Shown: one piece after another, positions 34,529 through 46,665 of the stretch
Layout of the letters: each line of letters begins with the position of its first letter
Numbering within the stretch: the stretch's first letter is position 1
Origin: Turbatrix aceti
Taxonomy: Eukaryota; Nematoda; Chromadorea; Rhabditida; Panagrolaimidae
Length of the DNA: 64,000 bases
Assembly (NCBI GenBank): GCA_963969345.1
Contig: OZ017766.1
Coordinates: forward strand, 1,860,001 to 1,924,000
Direction of reading: 5' to 3'
Position numbers and translations under genes: made by a program
The notes under the pieces: model-generated
The model's input: only the letters and a program-made list of their open reading frames with translations
The model's database searches: none
Told to the model about the DNA's origin: nothing

Positions 34529-35337
34529 GTCGTTCCTTCTGCCTCTCCTCGTCCTCAGAGCATCCCGCTAGAGACCCTACAGTTAATTCTCGTAATTTAT
34601 CGTAGACCGTCGCAGTTTGACCGCTTCGGACGGCGTCTCCCCAAAACTCGGATGAACACATTCCATCTGTGCGTCACGCAACATATCACGACCCATTGAT
34701 AATCTTCCACGGCAACGTACTTTCGTACCACGCACTTCATTACTTCTCCAAGGAAAATGCACTTTACTAGCAGTTCAAAAACCGGCCCTTCTCCAGTGTT
34801 CATTTTAGTAGTATTTCTTCCTCACCCAATCGTAATCTCTACCGTAATCGATTTTTTAAAATTGTTTTGTAGTGTGACTCACTTGGACCATACCTATCCT
34901 ACCAAAACTTTCCTTCTCAGTAGCACAGATTGGCTCTCGACACTTCCTCGTATCGAACACAGATGATAGGCCGTCTGTCACAAGAGTTGTTCACAAAATT
35001 TATTATTACCAAAGTTACCTTTGATTTTTATTGCTAATTTGTAAAAAAATAAATGTAAACATAACTTGTGCAGCGGGAAAAAAAACGAAAATATCTTCTT
35101 ACTTTGCGTGTCGAAAGCACCAAAGTTGCTGTATTTTTGCTTTTTGCTTTAACGTTGCGTTTTATTTTGCGCCCTGTCTTTAGCCTGGTTTGTTCGTCGG
35201 CTCAGTTATTTGGCTGGTTTTATGGTCCTGTCGTCGATCGCGTTTTCGTATACTACAAAGAGATCGACGAGCATCGCGATTGCGAAGATTCCGTGCGTTT
35301 TTATGTATTTAGTTGATCTCTTTAGCCTCAGTCACCG
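34529..35337. other. Intergenic region between acetylcholinesterase and dom-3
   Basis: About 800 bp, AT-rich. An AATAAA site near 35049 could end the acetylcholinesterase transcript. No gene or repeat recognised. Confidence 0.5.
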
Positions 35338-36601
35338 ATGTCGACCACCAACCACACGTCCGTCGTGTGTCACGTTAACCATGACGCCGAAAAGCTTTCG
35401 GGACCAATACCCAAGCCAGAGCACGTGGTCGACTTTTTCTCGGATCGGGACGGCGCTGTCCATTTCGGCCACGATCGCTTCAAGTACCTCGTCGAGGACT
35501 ACCTGGCGCCAGACGCACGCGTTGCCTTCGATCTCAGTGCCAATTTCAAAACCTACGACCCCAAGCCGAACTACACGGGTCTCAAGGTTCTTCTGGAACT
35601 CATCGAGACCCTGGCAGCCGAGGGCGATGACCTGCACTCGGCGATCTGCGGCGCTGACGTCGTCTGCTGGCGAGGCGCGGTCACCAAAATCGCCGCTTCT
35701 CGGAACGAAATGGGCGGCACTGGATGGAAATTCGAGGCCGTGCTTTTCGAGGACACCGTGTTCTTCAACGAGGTGGACACTGCGGCGAAAAACGAGCGGA
35801 ATGCCAACGAGACGGATCGCGACCGGCTCATGACGTACTGGGGGCACAAGTTTGAGTCGTACATCTTTGCGGACAAGGGAAAGGTCCGTTTGCTCTCGCC
35901 CCGGTCTGTGAACTGATGGAGCGGTTTCAGAAGCCGAACCCGGAGGAGCCGGTGTCCACGTGGGAAACTATGAACACGGCCTGCACGCTGTCGCTGTCGG
36001 GAACGCAGAATTTCAAGCCAGCCAAGCTGTTTTACGCCGCTGAAATCGACGGATTGGACTCCAGTGAGTCTGACCAACCTTCCAGGGCATAAAAACGCCT
36101 GTTTTTACAGAAAACAACCTGCTCGAAGTGAAGACCAACTTTGAGCGTCTCTACGTCGGCCGGTTCTTTAACTCGAAGGCGACCAAGTGGTATCTGCAAT
36201 CGAAGCTCGTCGGCATCGACTCACTCATCGTCGGTCTCCGCTCCAACGACGGAATTGTGCGGGGCCTCCAAGTCATCGAGCTGGAGGACCTCAGACAGCG
36301 ACTGCGCAACTACTTCTCGCCTCGGGGGTGCATGGAAGTGCTCCAACTCATCATCGCAAAGGTGCGGGCTCTGCTCGAGGCAAATCCCGGCAAAACCGTT
36401 GTTTTTGAGCGGAAACCCGACAACAAAAACGTCTCCTTCCACGTCGTCGACGCCCCTACGCAGCCAGTCTTGACCGAGAGTTTCAAGACTCGGTTTGGCA
36501 GCCAGAAGGACACCGTGGGAAACAAGCGGGGCTCGGCCGCTGTCGACGACGCCGGTGCCAAAGCGCCCAAACAGGCCAAGCATTCCGATCAGAACCCGTA
36601 A
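35338..36601 (+). CDS. dom-3: DXO/Dom3 RNA decapping and 5'-3' exoribonuclease
   Basis: DXO family enzymes remove incomplete or NAD caps and degrade the RNA from its 5' end. Exons 35338-35883, 35931-36063 and 36111-36601 give 389 residues, similar to human DXO. Recognisable blocks are VVCWRGAVTKIAAS, the KFESYIFADKG helix carrying the family's conserved Glu, the metal-binding EID in YAAEIDGLD, and the E-x-K motif in LLEVKTNFE. The substrate-channel QSKLVGIDSLIVGLRS block follows. The C-terminal 45 residues are basic and unconserved (KAPKQAKHSDQ), possibly a nuclear signal. Intron 1 is 47 nt. The gene converges on the CCCH/CHY zinc-finger gene with 124 bp between stops. Confidence 0.92.
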
Positions 36602-36725
36602 TCTCACTCACAGGTTTTGCCACTGCATGTATAAAAAAGCAGGCATCGTAAACGGTACCGACCTCATTTATCAGAGTTCCAGTCAGGACCATATGCACAC
36701 AATATACCCACAACGACCTTTCGCG

Positions 36726-38696
36726 TCAAGACTTCTGCTTGGGCGACTGAGATCTCTTCGGCCCGGTGCGCTTGGTGGGGACCGTCTTGCCAGCACCGCC
36801 CTTGTGCTTGCGGGGGTCGTTGCGGTTCATCTTGCTCTGGTCTCGGCAGCCCTTGCCGCCCTCCCAGAAGGCCGACTTGAGCCGGGTCGTGGACGAGTTG
36901 CAGAACGTGCAGGTGTTGTCGGAAAAGGGCTGCTCCGTGCTGCAGAAGCCGCAGATCATGCGAGTCGCATACTTGACCTCGTGTTCCGGGCCCTCGCTCT
37001 CAGTGTGGCAAACGTCGCAGGGGAAGACCTTGCCACAGCACGGGAAGCGGAAGTACCGGAAGCTCTTGCCGTAGTGCTTGCAGGTGCCGTTGCGGGGCAG
37101 GGGCTGGCCCTTGACGAAGAGAGGGCCCTCGTCGACGGGCTTTTTCTTCGCTTGGCTCCTGACCTGGCTGCCCTGCTGGATGGCGCCGAAATTTCCCTTG
37201 AAGCCGACCGACTCGACGGAGAGCCGCATCTTGCTGTTGCACTGCCTGCACCACGCCAAGGTGGGCGTCGAGTACGGCAGAGCCTCGACCACCGCGTCGC
37301 TCGAGCAGTTCAGGCAGGAAACGACCAGCTTGCTCGCCTGCAGCACGCAGTCGTCGCGCGGCGACGACCTGCGAGTTCGCGTGACCCAGCACGGCTTCGA
37401 GTCTGATCGACGAGCTCGAGTTGCACCTTTTGCACTGCCAGCTCGTTGAGGAGCCGCTGTTGACATCGAAAAACTCCTGGGTTCCGCAGCGACGGCATTT
37501 GGCAGCTCCGGACAACTTTTTGAAGGTCAGTGTCCCGATGGACTGCTCGCCGTCGATCCAGGTGGCCACGACGTCGATTTTAGGGGCTTCGACTTTCTTA
37601 ACTTCCGCTGGAGGCTGCTTGGGACCAGTCGCAGACCTGCCCAGTTGGGATGCGTTGTCTTCGGTCGCTAGTGTATCCTCGGGATCAGTCGTCCGCTTGA
37701 AATCAGCGTCGTCGACATCCTTGATGTCATCGAGCGTCGTTAGCGGGCGCTTCGAGGCGGTAGAGGGCTCGAACACGGTCACTTTGAGCCCAGCGGCTTC
37801 GGCGTTGAGAAGCCACTGTGCCTTCTTGAGACCGGCCACAAAGGCTTCGAAAATATGGCGATCCAGCTGCCGAATCAGCCACTTGCCTATGGCCTCGAAC
37901 GCGTTTTGGGTTTGGCACGCCTCGTAGTGCTTCTGAAAGCCAGAGCATATTCGTGGGGCTGATAACCAACGATATGCGTACCTGAATAACATTCTGAAAC
38001 GTGTCTATCAAATACTTGTGCAGAGCGTGAGGCATGATATCTTGGTCAATGGAAATGGTTGGCATCTCTATGGGATGTCCAGGGGCCAGCTTCAGCATGA
38101 TTCGCAGACTTTTGACGTCAAAAACCTAAAAAAAAATTCCGAATTGACGAAGAAACTGAATTTCAACGACTTACCCAATCAGGATCAGTGATACCATAAT
38201 TAAAGATAACATTTGTGGCTTTGTCCTTGTCAGCGGAAACTTTCGTTTTGGGAAAACGGCGCTTGAAGTAGGCCTCATCCTTGCTTTTCACGGAAGCCTG
38301 CTCTGGGGATCCGAGCTGCTCGGCCTTCAGAATCACTCGTTTCGGCAATGTCAATGGCTTCCGAATAATGTTCAGTGGCTGCAAATGAACCTTCAACCGT
38401 GCCCCTTTTGCACTTCAACGTACCGTAACGGCCACTTGTATCTGAGGAGGTGAAGCTTCAGGTTCCACGTTTTCTGACTCGATGATGACCTTCTTTTCAT
38501 GTTTCTGAGAATTGAAACCAGCGGAAGCATCCGAAACAACATGCAGGAAGCGACAGCTGTCACCCCATCTGCATTTGCCTTTCTGGAGAAAATGTCGACA
38601 CGGAGTTTGCCGACTGCGCGGCGGCACAGGACGACGGGAACGTTTCAGATCATGTTCTTCGGCAGATACAGTAACACCCGAACTATCAGCTAGCAT
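36726..38696 (-). CDS. CCCH plus CHY zinc-finger protein
   Basis: Exons on the minus strand are 38696-38424, 38378-38175, 38125-37982, 37932-37393 and 37337-36726, closing at 590 residues. A C-x8-C-x5-C-x3-H finger (Cys33, Cys42, Cys48, His52; PCRHFLQKGKCRWGDSCRFLH) sits near the N terminus. CCCH fingers usually bind RNA. A central helical region (residues 160-300) is not recognised; it may be RWD-like. Two Cys4 ribbon-like knuckles precede a full CHY zinc finger (CKHYGKSFRYFRFPCCGKVF, CDVCH, CGFC, CTFCN) at the C terminus. The tail is very basic (KRTGPKRSQSPKQKS). The fourth intron is inferred: a one-base frame change inside a Cys-rich block is explained by a 55-nt intron (37338-37392) with a GTGCTG donor. 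Function unknown. Confidence 0.82.
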
Positions 38697-38750
38697 GAAC
38701 AAAAGGCAATGAGATGTATGAATGACGAACGAATACAACAATTATTTATA

Positions 38751-40264
38751 CTACGCACCAAGGAATTGCACAACCTTGCAAAACTCGTTGTCAGCTTGTG
38801 ATTTCGTGCTGGGAGTATCATTTTGACCACTTTCGTTCGAAGCGTTATTAGATTCTGGCATGGTATCAGTCTGCAAGGGACTGTTAGGGGCGTCACCGCA
38901 CCGTTTGAAGACGACGATGCCCTTCCAACTCGCGGGTATGCAGATGTCGTTTTCACCGAATTCGCGAATCCTGCGCCAGAGCGCGATCTCGCTGTAAATG
39001 CCCCTGTGCGTGGCGTCCGGCACGTAGAAGATGGGTGCCGAGTTCGACAGCCGGCCGTACAAGACCTCGCTGTGCTGGGGACGGATCATGGCATCGCTCA
39101 TGCCGTGGCAGATGAGCGTCCGGCACGAAATGGTCGGTGCCTTGTCGTAGCTGCAAAACTGGTCCCACCGGCTCGTGCATGGGTTGTCTGTTCGGCCGAC
39201 AATCCGGAAAAGCGAGGTAAAGGGTGCCACGAGGATGAGGCCGGCGAGCTGAAGAAGGCGATGTGGACCCGTTCGGAAGCAGCACAACTCACGTTGGACC
39301 GCATCGATGCGAGGTGGATGCTCGCAGCCGTGCCCATGCTGAACCCGAACAGCAGGATCCGGTTGTCCGCGTAGCCGAGCACCTGCGAAACGTAGTTGTA
39401 GATGGCCTCGATGTTCTGGTAGATGGCCTCTTGCGACGGGTGGCCGCTGGAGCAGCCGTAGCCGCTGTAATCGTAGCCAAAGACGTCGCAGTGCAGGCAG
39501 TCCGCGATCTCGACGAGACTCGGGTCCGAGATCATGCAGGCACCCAGATCCGAGCTGTTGGGCTGTGAGGCGATCATGATGTACGGCGCCTTGCAATCCG
39601 CGACGACGGACGCGTAGCAGCGGACGTGGACGGCGGCGAGGTAGTGGTTGGCGGCGGTGCGCACGATGTAGGGCTGCACTCGGCAGAGCCCGTTCGCCGT
39701 CCTCAGGTCGATGTAGTTGCGCAGCAGGAAACTCCGGAAGCAGATGCGCAGATTGGGCTGGCCATAGGCCTCGCTGGCGTCGAAGATCTGTCGGGAAGAC
39801 GCGCCTTCACCGACGACTATGTAGTAGTACTTGCCCTTCTCTGGGGGATGGAACGCCGCCTTTCGTATGATCTGGGGCGGCCAGGGAGGACAGAGGATGT
39901 AGATGATCTTGGTCACCCACTTGGTGATGTCGTAGGCGTGATCCAGACACGGCGCGGAGCCACTGCAGCAGTACGCGTCCGTCGATTTGGGCGCCTCTTT
40001 GAACTCCGGCGGCACCGTGTCCACGATCACGAGCTCGTCGTTGGAAGCAAAATGCGTGTGGAACGGACAGGTGTTGGCTGCGGCAGGCACGTGCTCCGTC
40101 AGCACCGCCGCCAACGCAGAAGAGGTCACCACCGGCGTCTGCGTGAAGAGCGGCGTCCTCGCGGAGATCGGTGTAGCTGTGTCGAGGCCACAGAGTCTAA
40201 ACCAGGCAAAATTTATGCCACGTAAAAGGCACGAAAACCACCAACACTCGGTTACTGTTGTCAT
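38751..40264 (-). CDS. ABHD17-like alpha/beta hydrolase (depalmitoylase family)
   Basis: Vertebrate ABHD17 proteins remove palmitate from membrane proteins; the C. elegans relative AHO-3 acts in thermosensory behaviour. Exons on the minus strand are 40264-39293 and 39248-38751, 489 residues. The nucleophile elbow is GFSMG, preceded by the family hallmark FGYDYSGYGCSSGHPS. The triad His is in DATHRGIY, and an Asp lies in ICHGMSDAMI. The Cys-Pro segment LCPPWPPQIIRKAAFHPPE matches the palmitoylated N terminus of ABHD17. Here about 125 residues lie before it, including further Cys pairs (YCCSGSAPC), so the N terminus is longer than usual. The start is uncertain: an alternative first exon from 40325 is possible. 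The C-terminal 60 residues, rich in Ser and Asn, are also beyond the family fold. The stop is 55 bp from the next gene on this strand. Confidence 0.85.
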
Positions 40265-40711
40265 TGGAGAGGAAATCGCAAGGAACCTCGAAGTCCTCGA
40301 GGGGCGTCGAATGCAAAGCCCCCATCACTGTTCGTTGTTGCGTATGAGAGTGATGAAAACTGAAGATGCGCAGACAAAATATGACCAAGTAAAAAGCGTC
40401 CTACGATTTTCATTCATGGCTATGAAATAATTTGCATAGCGCTGGTATTTCCTGTTGCTGCAGTCAAAGCTTATCGCAAAAGCATGAACAATTGCAAATC
40501 TGAAATATGTCAAAGAGCCGGATTTCATGGTTCCTCAGTTGGGCGGATCCGTATATCAGTAAACCTCACTAAAACAAATTATTTACGTTAGCGGGTAACA
40601 GTTTGTGCGCATAAAGTCCCCCGCTTTCTTTCAAATCCGGCAAAAAACGCGATGCATGTTTTACACGTTAATTAACCCCGCTTCATCACACTAACTGTGT
40701 TCACGGTGTCC
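40265..40711. other. Divergent promoter region, ABHD17-like and mdt-24
   Basis: About 450 bp separating two divergent starts. No TATA box or repeat recognised. It may contain a short first exon of the ABHD17-like gene. Confidence 0.45.
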
Positions 40712-43700
40712 ATGAAACGAAAATTCACCAATGAATCAGCAGTGAAGACTCTCGGTTTGTCATGTCTTGGGTTTTTCCTGAACTTCAACTTTGGCTTGTT
40801 TTTTTTCAGCGGAGTGCATCTCCAAGCTTCGACGATTTCCGGACGAGGAGGTTGCTGCAAAGGCGGAGGCATTGGTCACGAATGATTGTATCTCCAAGTC
40901 GACATTGCTCGCGGCGTACACGTCAGCGTACGTGGAGTGGGAACACGAGGACGCCGTCATCGCCAACTGCCTGCGAGTCCGGGCGGTTATCGACCACTTT
41001 GCGTGCGACTACACGAATCCCGCCGAGCGTTTCAAGTTCGTCTCCCATGCGTATGACTTCTTTGCGTGGCTCATCGTCGGCATAGAAGCGTCCATGACCC
41101 GGCATGCTGGGCTGCAGCGCAGCGTGAGCACCCTCGTCGATGCGCTTGAGGACTACTCGGCCCAGGAAATCTACCAGATGTTTGTCTACGCGTTCGTCAA
41201 TCGGACGCCCGAGAAGAGTAAGTTATACTTGCGGCGGATTTGTGCTCATGGTTTGGCATTTATTTTTAGGGGAAAACATAGAAAAGCTGCTCAACAAGCT
41301 GCTGGACTCCATCGAAAATGCCCGCGAAGAATTCTGTCGTAAGAACGAGGAACTTTTAAAAAAAATAGGCTACCTGCGATCGTACGTAACCCGGTACGTC
41401 TGATTGCTTTATTTTGAGTGGTTTTTATGTCCTTGCAGGTTGCTGGAAGGCCCTAAGCCCGAGATTATCCGGCCGTCGTACGTGCCGATGGAGCAATCGC
41501 ATCCAGGGCTACTGACTCTGGCCTCCATCTTTTCCTGCTTCCGGCCTTGTGACAAGGATCTCGAGTTTGCGGAGACGTTTCTCATGTTCTCGCACACTGT
41601 GGGCATCAAGCGGGTGGATATGATGGTGGATATCCTGCGAACCGGGCCGTTGCTGCAGCTGAAGGAGACCAACTTCGATCGCCTGGCGCTCATCGACGTC
41701 TTTGTCTACCGGCGGATCCCCAATATCGTCCTGCTGCTGGTGGAGTGTCTCGACGTCAAGCGGGAGATCGTCAACGAGGCCATGAAGCGTTTTCTGGGGT
41801 AGGGACCCCGTTTTTATAAAAAAAATGCACTATCTGGGTTGCAGGTACAAGCAGCTGCTAAAGAAAGTGGATATACTGACGGTGACGAACCTCTTTGAGT
41901 ATTACGTGAACTGCTTCGAAGACACGGGTCTTCTGACGATCGACGAGGCAAACGAGCTGCGCGGGGAACGCAATCACGACTACGACGAGTGCCGCGAACT
42001 CTCGCAAATCCATCCTGACGCCGACCAGTCCCGTCTCCGGTTCTACGGCCAGATAGAGGGCGTGGCGCAATCGATAGCGACCGTTCTCGAGCAAGACGAC
42101 GATCAGGTGTTCATCACGACGGTGGATAAGCTCCTCGTCGAGACCGATGGCACGCTCGAGATCGCGCTCGGCATCTTCTGCGCCATGGGGGTCATTTCGG
42201 ACTTCACCGTGCGCATCATGCGCATCAACCACCACTGCGAGTCGCCGATCGAGTCCCAGTTCAACGACACCGTCCGGCTCAGCATGTACAACCTGACTTT
42301 TCTCATCCTCATCAAGATCAAGTACATCTTCGTGGACGTCGTAAGTTGCTGCAGCGCGGGGTTCTGGTCGCTGCAATTATTCTTTGCAGCAGCTGCACGA
42401 GATCATTGCCGTCCAGGAGAGCTGCTTTCTGCAGTGGTGGAACGCGTACGAGCTGGCCATGGTCAACAACACGCCCGTCACGGGAGACGCCGAGAACAAG
42501 GACACGTACCTCAAACAGTTTTCGACCCTGCGCAACGAGCACCCGTTCTGGGATCTGGAGTGGGTTTTCTTTGCCCGACCGCGTTTTTCACCTTTTGAAT
42601 GTTTTTAGGAGCAACGTAGAATACGCGATCACGAGCATGGCCGGCGTCGGCGAAGTCATGATCGAGCAATGCCAGCGCTACTTCACGGACGTCTCGTCTG
42701 TCATTCCCCAGATCATCATAGGGCTCTCGACGCTGCCGTGCTTGCTCGTCTGCCTGGTGCAGGTGCTCGACACGCAGCAAGGCGTCGAGTGCCAGCCCGA
42801 GCTCGCCAAGCGCATACGCGACGTCCTCAACTGCGGGGACCCGTCGTACTCTCGGTACTTTCAGCTGGCGATTCACATTGTGCAGCCCCTGCTCGACATG
42901 CAGACCCAGCGACGCCACCACGAGCTGCCCTACACGTGGGTAGTCATCGCAGCCCGGCGCCTGCTGCCTTCGCTACGGTACATGCAGCTGCCGAGCGAGC
43001 AGATGCTCAAGGAGGCTTACATCTACGGCAACCACCAGTGCTGGGCCTCCCCTGCGGTTCTGGTGCTCATCGACCGCTGCAACCGGGTCGGCTGCTACCG
43101 GCTGTGGATCAAGTGCTGGCTGCAGCAGGTCATGAAGAGCTGCACCGCCGACGAGGTCGCCGCCTCCACCGAGCTTATCCTCGCGACCGCGTGCATCACG
43201 CCCGTCGTAGCCCTTGCAGAGACCCTCCAGCAGGTCGTAGACATGATGCTGACCCTCGACGAGGAGGGCACGTACAAGAACGCCATCAATCATTACTGCT
43301 CGCGTGCCATGGGCGCCCTCATAGTCAAGTGTATCATCCTGCTCTTCTACGCCGAGGAACGGCGGCTGCAGAAACTGCAGACCAAGGGCAGCACCAGCAA
43401 GAACAGCAAGCGCACCACCATCGACGACGAAGAGGCAGAAGCGGCGCCCAAATCCCCGGAATTGGAGGAGGTCGTCGACGAGGCGATGATGCGCGCCGAC
43501 TGCGAGGCGGTGAAGGCGTACGAAGACGTCGGAGAGCCCTTCTACCTCGACGAGGAGCCCATCCCGGAGGGCAAGTACTGGCCCCACAACGAGAACCTCC
43601 GCAGCATGGGCCCCACTCTCTTCCAGGACACCAAGGACATCAAACTCACCCGGGCCAACGCGGCCACGCTCACCATCGTCATCACGTTCCATCGCTTCCA

Positions 43701-43968
43701 GAAGGAGATCAAGGTGGCGGCGCTCCGGCCTCCGGTCGTCTTCATAGCGCACCTCATGTCGTGTCTCGCCGCGGTGCCCAGATCGCGGTTCTGGAACAAG
43801 TGTGTCCAGCTCATCGTGCCTTTCGACCTCTTTATACATCTCGCCAGGCTGGAGCCTTTCTCGCTCCGATTCACCGAAATGCTCCGACTCCACGACATCC
43901 GGAGACCGCAGAACGTCGAACGGGTCGTGCAATACGCATGTCTTCTCCGGAAACTGGGCGTGTTTTGA
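40712..43968 (+). CDS. mdt-24: Mediator complex subunit 24
   Basis: MED24 is a tail-module subunit of Mediator, which links transcription factors to RNA polymerase II. Exons 40712-40754, 40810-41217, 41270-41393, 41439-41798, 41845-42340, 42390-42559 and 42609-43968 close at 986 residues; human MED24 has 989. Correspondences include the N-terminal MKRKFTNESAV start, the YDFFAWLIVGIEASMTRH helix, the LKKVDILTVTNLFEYYVN / GLLTIDEANELRGERN block, and NEHPFWDLESNVEYAITS. The protein is otherwise helical, without catalytic motifs. An acidic insert (DDEEAEAAPKSPELEEVVDE) lies near residue 800. All introns are 45-55 nt. The assignment rests on overall length and scattered blocks, so it is less secure than a motif-based call. 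Transcribed divergently from the ABHD17-like gene. Confidence 0.72.
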
Positions 43969-44312
43969 AGCCCCGGGCTATTTATGTATCTTTGTACTCT
44001 CACTTTTACCACGATCTGTTTGCGCGGCGAGCCGTCTTTTGTATTTGTGCTCTGAACTTAATAAAGCATCCGATGAGGCTCAGTGTTGGCAATCTTTCGC
44101 TCGAGCGAACTCGGGGATGCCCAAAGGAACGCAGCGACAGATGCGCGTGCCCCGGGGCGCTCGTTGAAAAGTGACAGACCTTGTGACGGGTCAATCATCG
44201 ACTAACGCCTTCGGCAGGTGCTGAGTCGACTCAAATCGGCTGATTACGCAATCCCGAAAAATCCAGGTCATCACTTTCGTTGCGCTGCTGTCATCCATTT
44301 CATCCAGTAGCG
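43969..44312. other. mdt-24 3' flank and upstream region of the next gene
   Basis: An AATAAA site at 44060 probably ends the mdt-24 transcript. Nothing else recognised. Confidence 0.5.
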
Positions 44313-46665
44313 ATGACTAGACTTGTGAAACGACGTTGGCTTCAGTGGTTCATGCTCATCTGTTTGGCCGCTTACGGTATGTATGGCATGCGGGGAGCAA
44401 CTGACGATAACGATTCTGGCTTTTTAGCACGCGGCGGCCCGGAGCCAGGGAGCGACCCACTGCCCGGCCTTCCCAAGGTGCTGCCGAGCAAGAGTCTTGC
44501 CGCCATCAAGAAGATGCTGCCCAGCCAGATGGCGCTCGAAGAAGTCGGCATCACGTTCATCGACGCTCTTATCAAAGCCGGCCAGATCGAGATGGCCAAG
44601 GGGGCTTTCAAGACGCAGTTGGACGTCCTGAAGAAGGTTCAGCCCGACCAGGTTGGTTTCTTCCTTCGGAAATGACTGCTTTTCACGCTGTTTTTAGTAC
44701 AAAAAGTATAAAAACATCCCCATTTCGAGGCTGGCGGCAGACGCGGTCTTCCAGCAAACACAGCAGCAAGGCGCGGGCCAGAAGACGGGAAACAGACTCG
44801 TCGACATGCTCCACGAGAACGGAATTCCCATTGGGTCGAGTCTGAAAGGCATCCAGCAGGCCATGAAGACACAGAAAGAGATCGAAGAAACCGACCCCGC
44901 CGAGCAGGTTGCCAAAGCGGTTTTTGAAAAGTTCCAGAAACAGATCTTGCCTGGTCTCGTCGCGAATTTGATTGCCGGACGCAACCCCTTTCAGGCTCCC
45001 GGACAGCCCGACATGCAGACGATGATGCTCAACCAGCAGAGGATGTTCAAGCAACAGCACGCGGAGGCCGTCAAGCAGTTCCAGGAGCACGCACTCAAAA
45101 ATGTTGGTTTGTTAAGCACTAGGCTTGAATCTTTTTATTTTCATACATAGGTGCCCAAAGTGCAAGATGATCAGTTCGACCTCCGCCCCCTCCTTGGCCA
45201 CACCAAGTCCAAGAGCCGTGACGAAGAATACGAGTACGTCGCCGACGAGGAAGAAGAAAAGCCCGATAGCGTCGAAGAGTCGGAATACGAAGACGACGAA
45301 GAGGAGGAAGAAGAGCAACCATCAACCAGCTACGCCAGACGAGACACGTCGGCCGCTTCCAATAAGGCGACGACCTTGGACTCTTTCGAGACTCCCATGC
45401 GTCCCCTGAGAGCCGGAAGACTCCGGTCCAGAAGACAAACGAGGCTGCAGGAGCCAGAAGAAGACGACATCCCGGCTGCCAGGCTTGAAGAAGCAGAAAC
45501 CGGGCTGGGAGGCAAGGCCTCGCTTTTGCTCGGTCTATACGAGCCTAACAACGAAGGCCGGGAGATGGACGACGACGAGGAGGCAAGTTTTGCTGCCCCA
45601 GACCCTCCAAACTCTTCTTGAGCGTTTTCAGGAACCGAGAAGACTTGCTCCTCTTATTTCACGTGAACTGGCCCAGAAAGTGCTGCACAGCGACCGGCTT
45701 AGAGCTCTCCTGGGCAACAGTCAACTCGCCTACACGTTCAGCGACCCTGAGGCCTTACTGGAGCCCAAAAAAGTCCTGCAGGATCCCGACCCGAAGCCTG
45801 GTTTTGTCACGCCGCGGCCTCTGCCCAAAAGGTGTGTGAATTCGAACGAATGGGCGCAGGTTGCGATTTTCTGACTTTCAGACCTCGAAAAATGCTGCCC
45901 TTGCTCGTGGGCAAGGTCGCGGAGGTGCCTGGCAACCCCAGCAACGACGACTCTGAAGAACAGGATGAAGCCGAGTACGCGGACGACACTTCCGCCGAGC
46001 CCACCACGCAGGATCCCCCCGCAGAGCCTTTCCGCCGAAAGCCTGTCGCGGAGGCTGTGCCGCATCGCGTCGAGTTCGAGGACCTGTTTCCTGGCAAAAA
46101 GTCCCGCACCCTGCGCAATCTCATGAACAACCCGGGTATCGCGTCCATTTTCGATCAGGATCTGGTCGATCGTCTCAGCCCGCCCAGCGTGATGCGACGG
46201 GAACAGCGCATGGGCGCCAACGACCCCGACATCGTCGAACGCAGTTTTATCCATCCGATGGCCGAAGGCGGAGCCACTGAATCGGGAAGACGCCGGAAGC
46301 CGTCTGCGATGGACCAGAAGGTGAAGCAGGCCATCGAAGAACGAGACGTGCCGCCGGTCTTCTTCGTGCCCAAGGGTAGGCATACGCGGCTTCGGTGGAC
46401 CGGCGCCACCGAGAGGGAGATTCCCGGCCTCGGCACGCGCATGATTGTGCCCTCTCTGGACCCCACGATGCCGGCCATCAACAGCGCCGTCTCGACGCAG
46501 GGCAAGATCCGAGACGAGTACGACTCGACCTTCAAGATTCCCAACTACTGGTCGCCGGGGGACTCGTTCGGCCTCGAAGCCAAGAGCGTGCAGGAGAGAC
46601 TCATCGGGGGCGACGGCAACGTGGACTTTCCTGCAATGCAGTCGGGTATGATGTTCGGCAAGTAG
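44313..46665 (+). CDS. Secreted acidic protein of unknown family
   Basis: Exons 44313-44651, 44698-45102, 45151-45582, 45632-45831 and 45882-46665 close in phase at 719 residues. I do not recognise the family. A hydrophobic N-terminal segment (WLQWFMLICLAAYGMYG) after a basic start is a signal peptide or anchor. Residues 30-250 are predicted helical and Gln/Lys-rich (FQQTQQQGAGQKTG; MLNQQRMFKQQHAEAVKQF). Next comes a very acidic stretch (EYEYVADEEEEKPDS through DDEEEEEE), a basic patch RAGRLRSRRQTR that could be a processing site, and a second acidic block. The C-terminal third is mixed, with Pro-rich and aromatic motifs (NYWSPGDSFGLEAKS). Intron 3 uses a GC donor (GCAAGT). No cysteine framework, so it is unlikely to be a small disulphide protein. 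An extracellular or matrix role is a guess. Confidence 0.75.
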
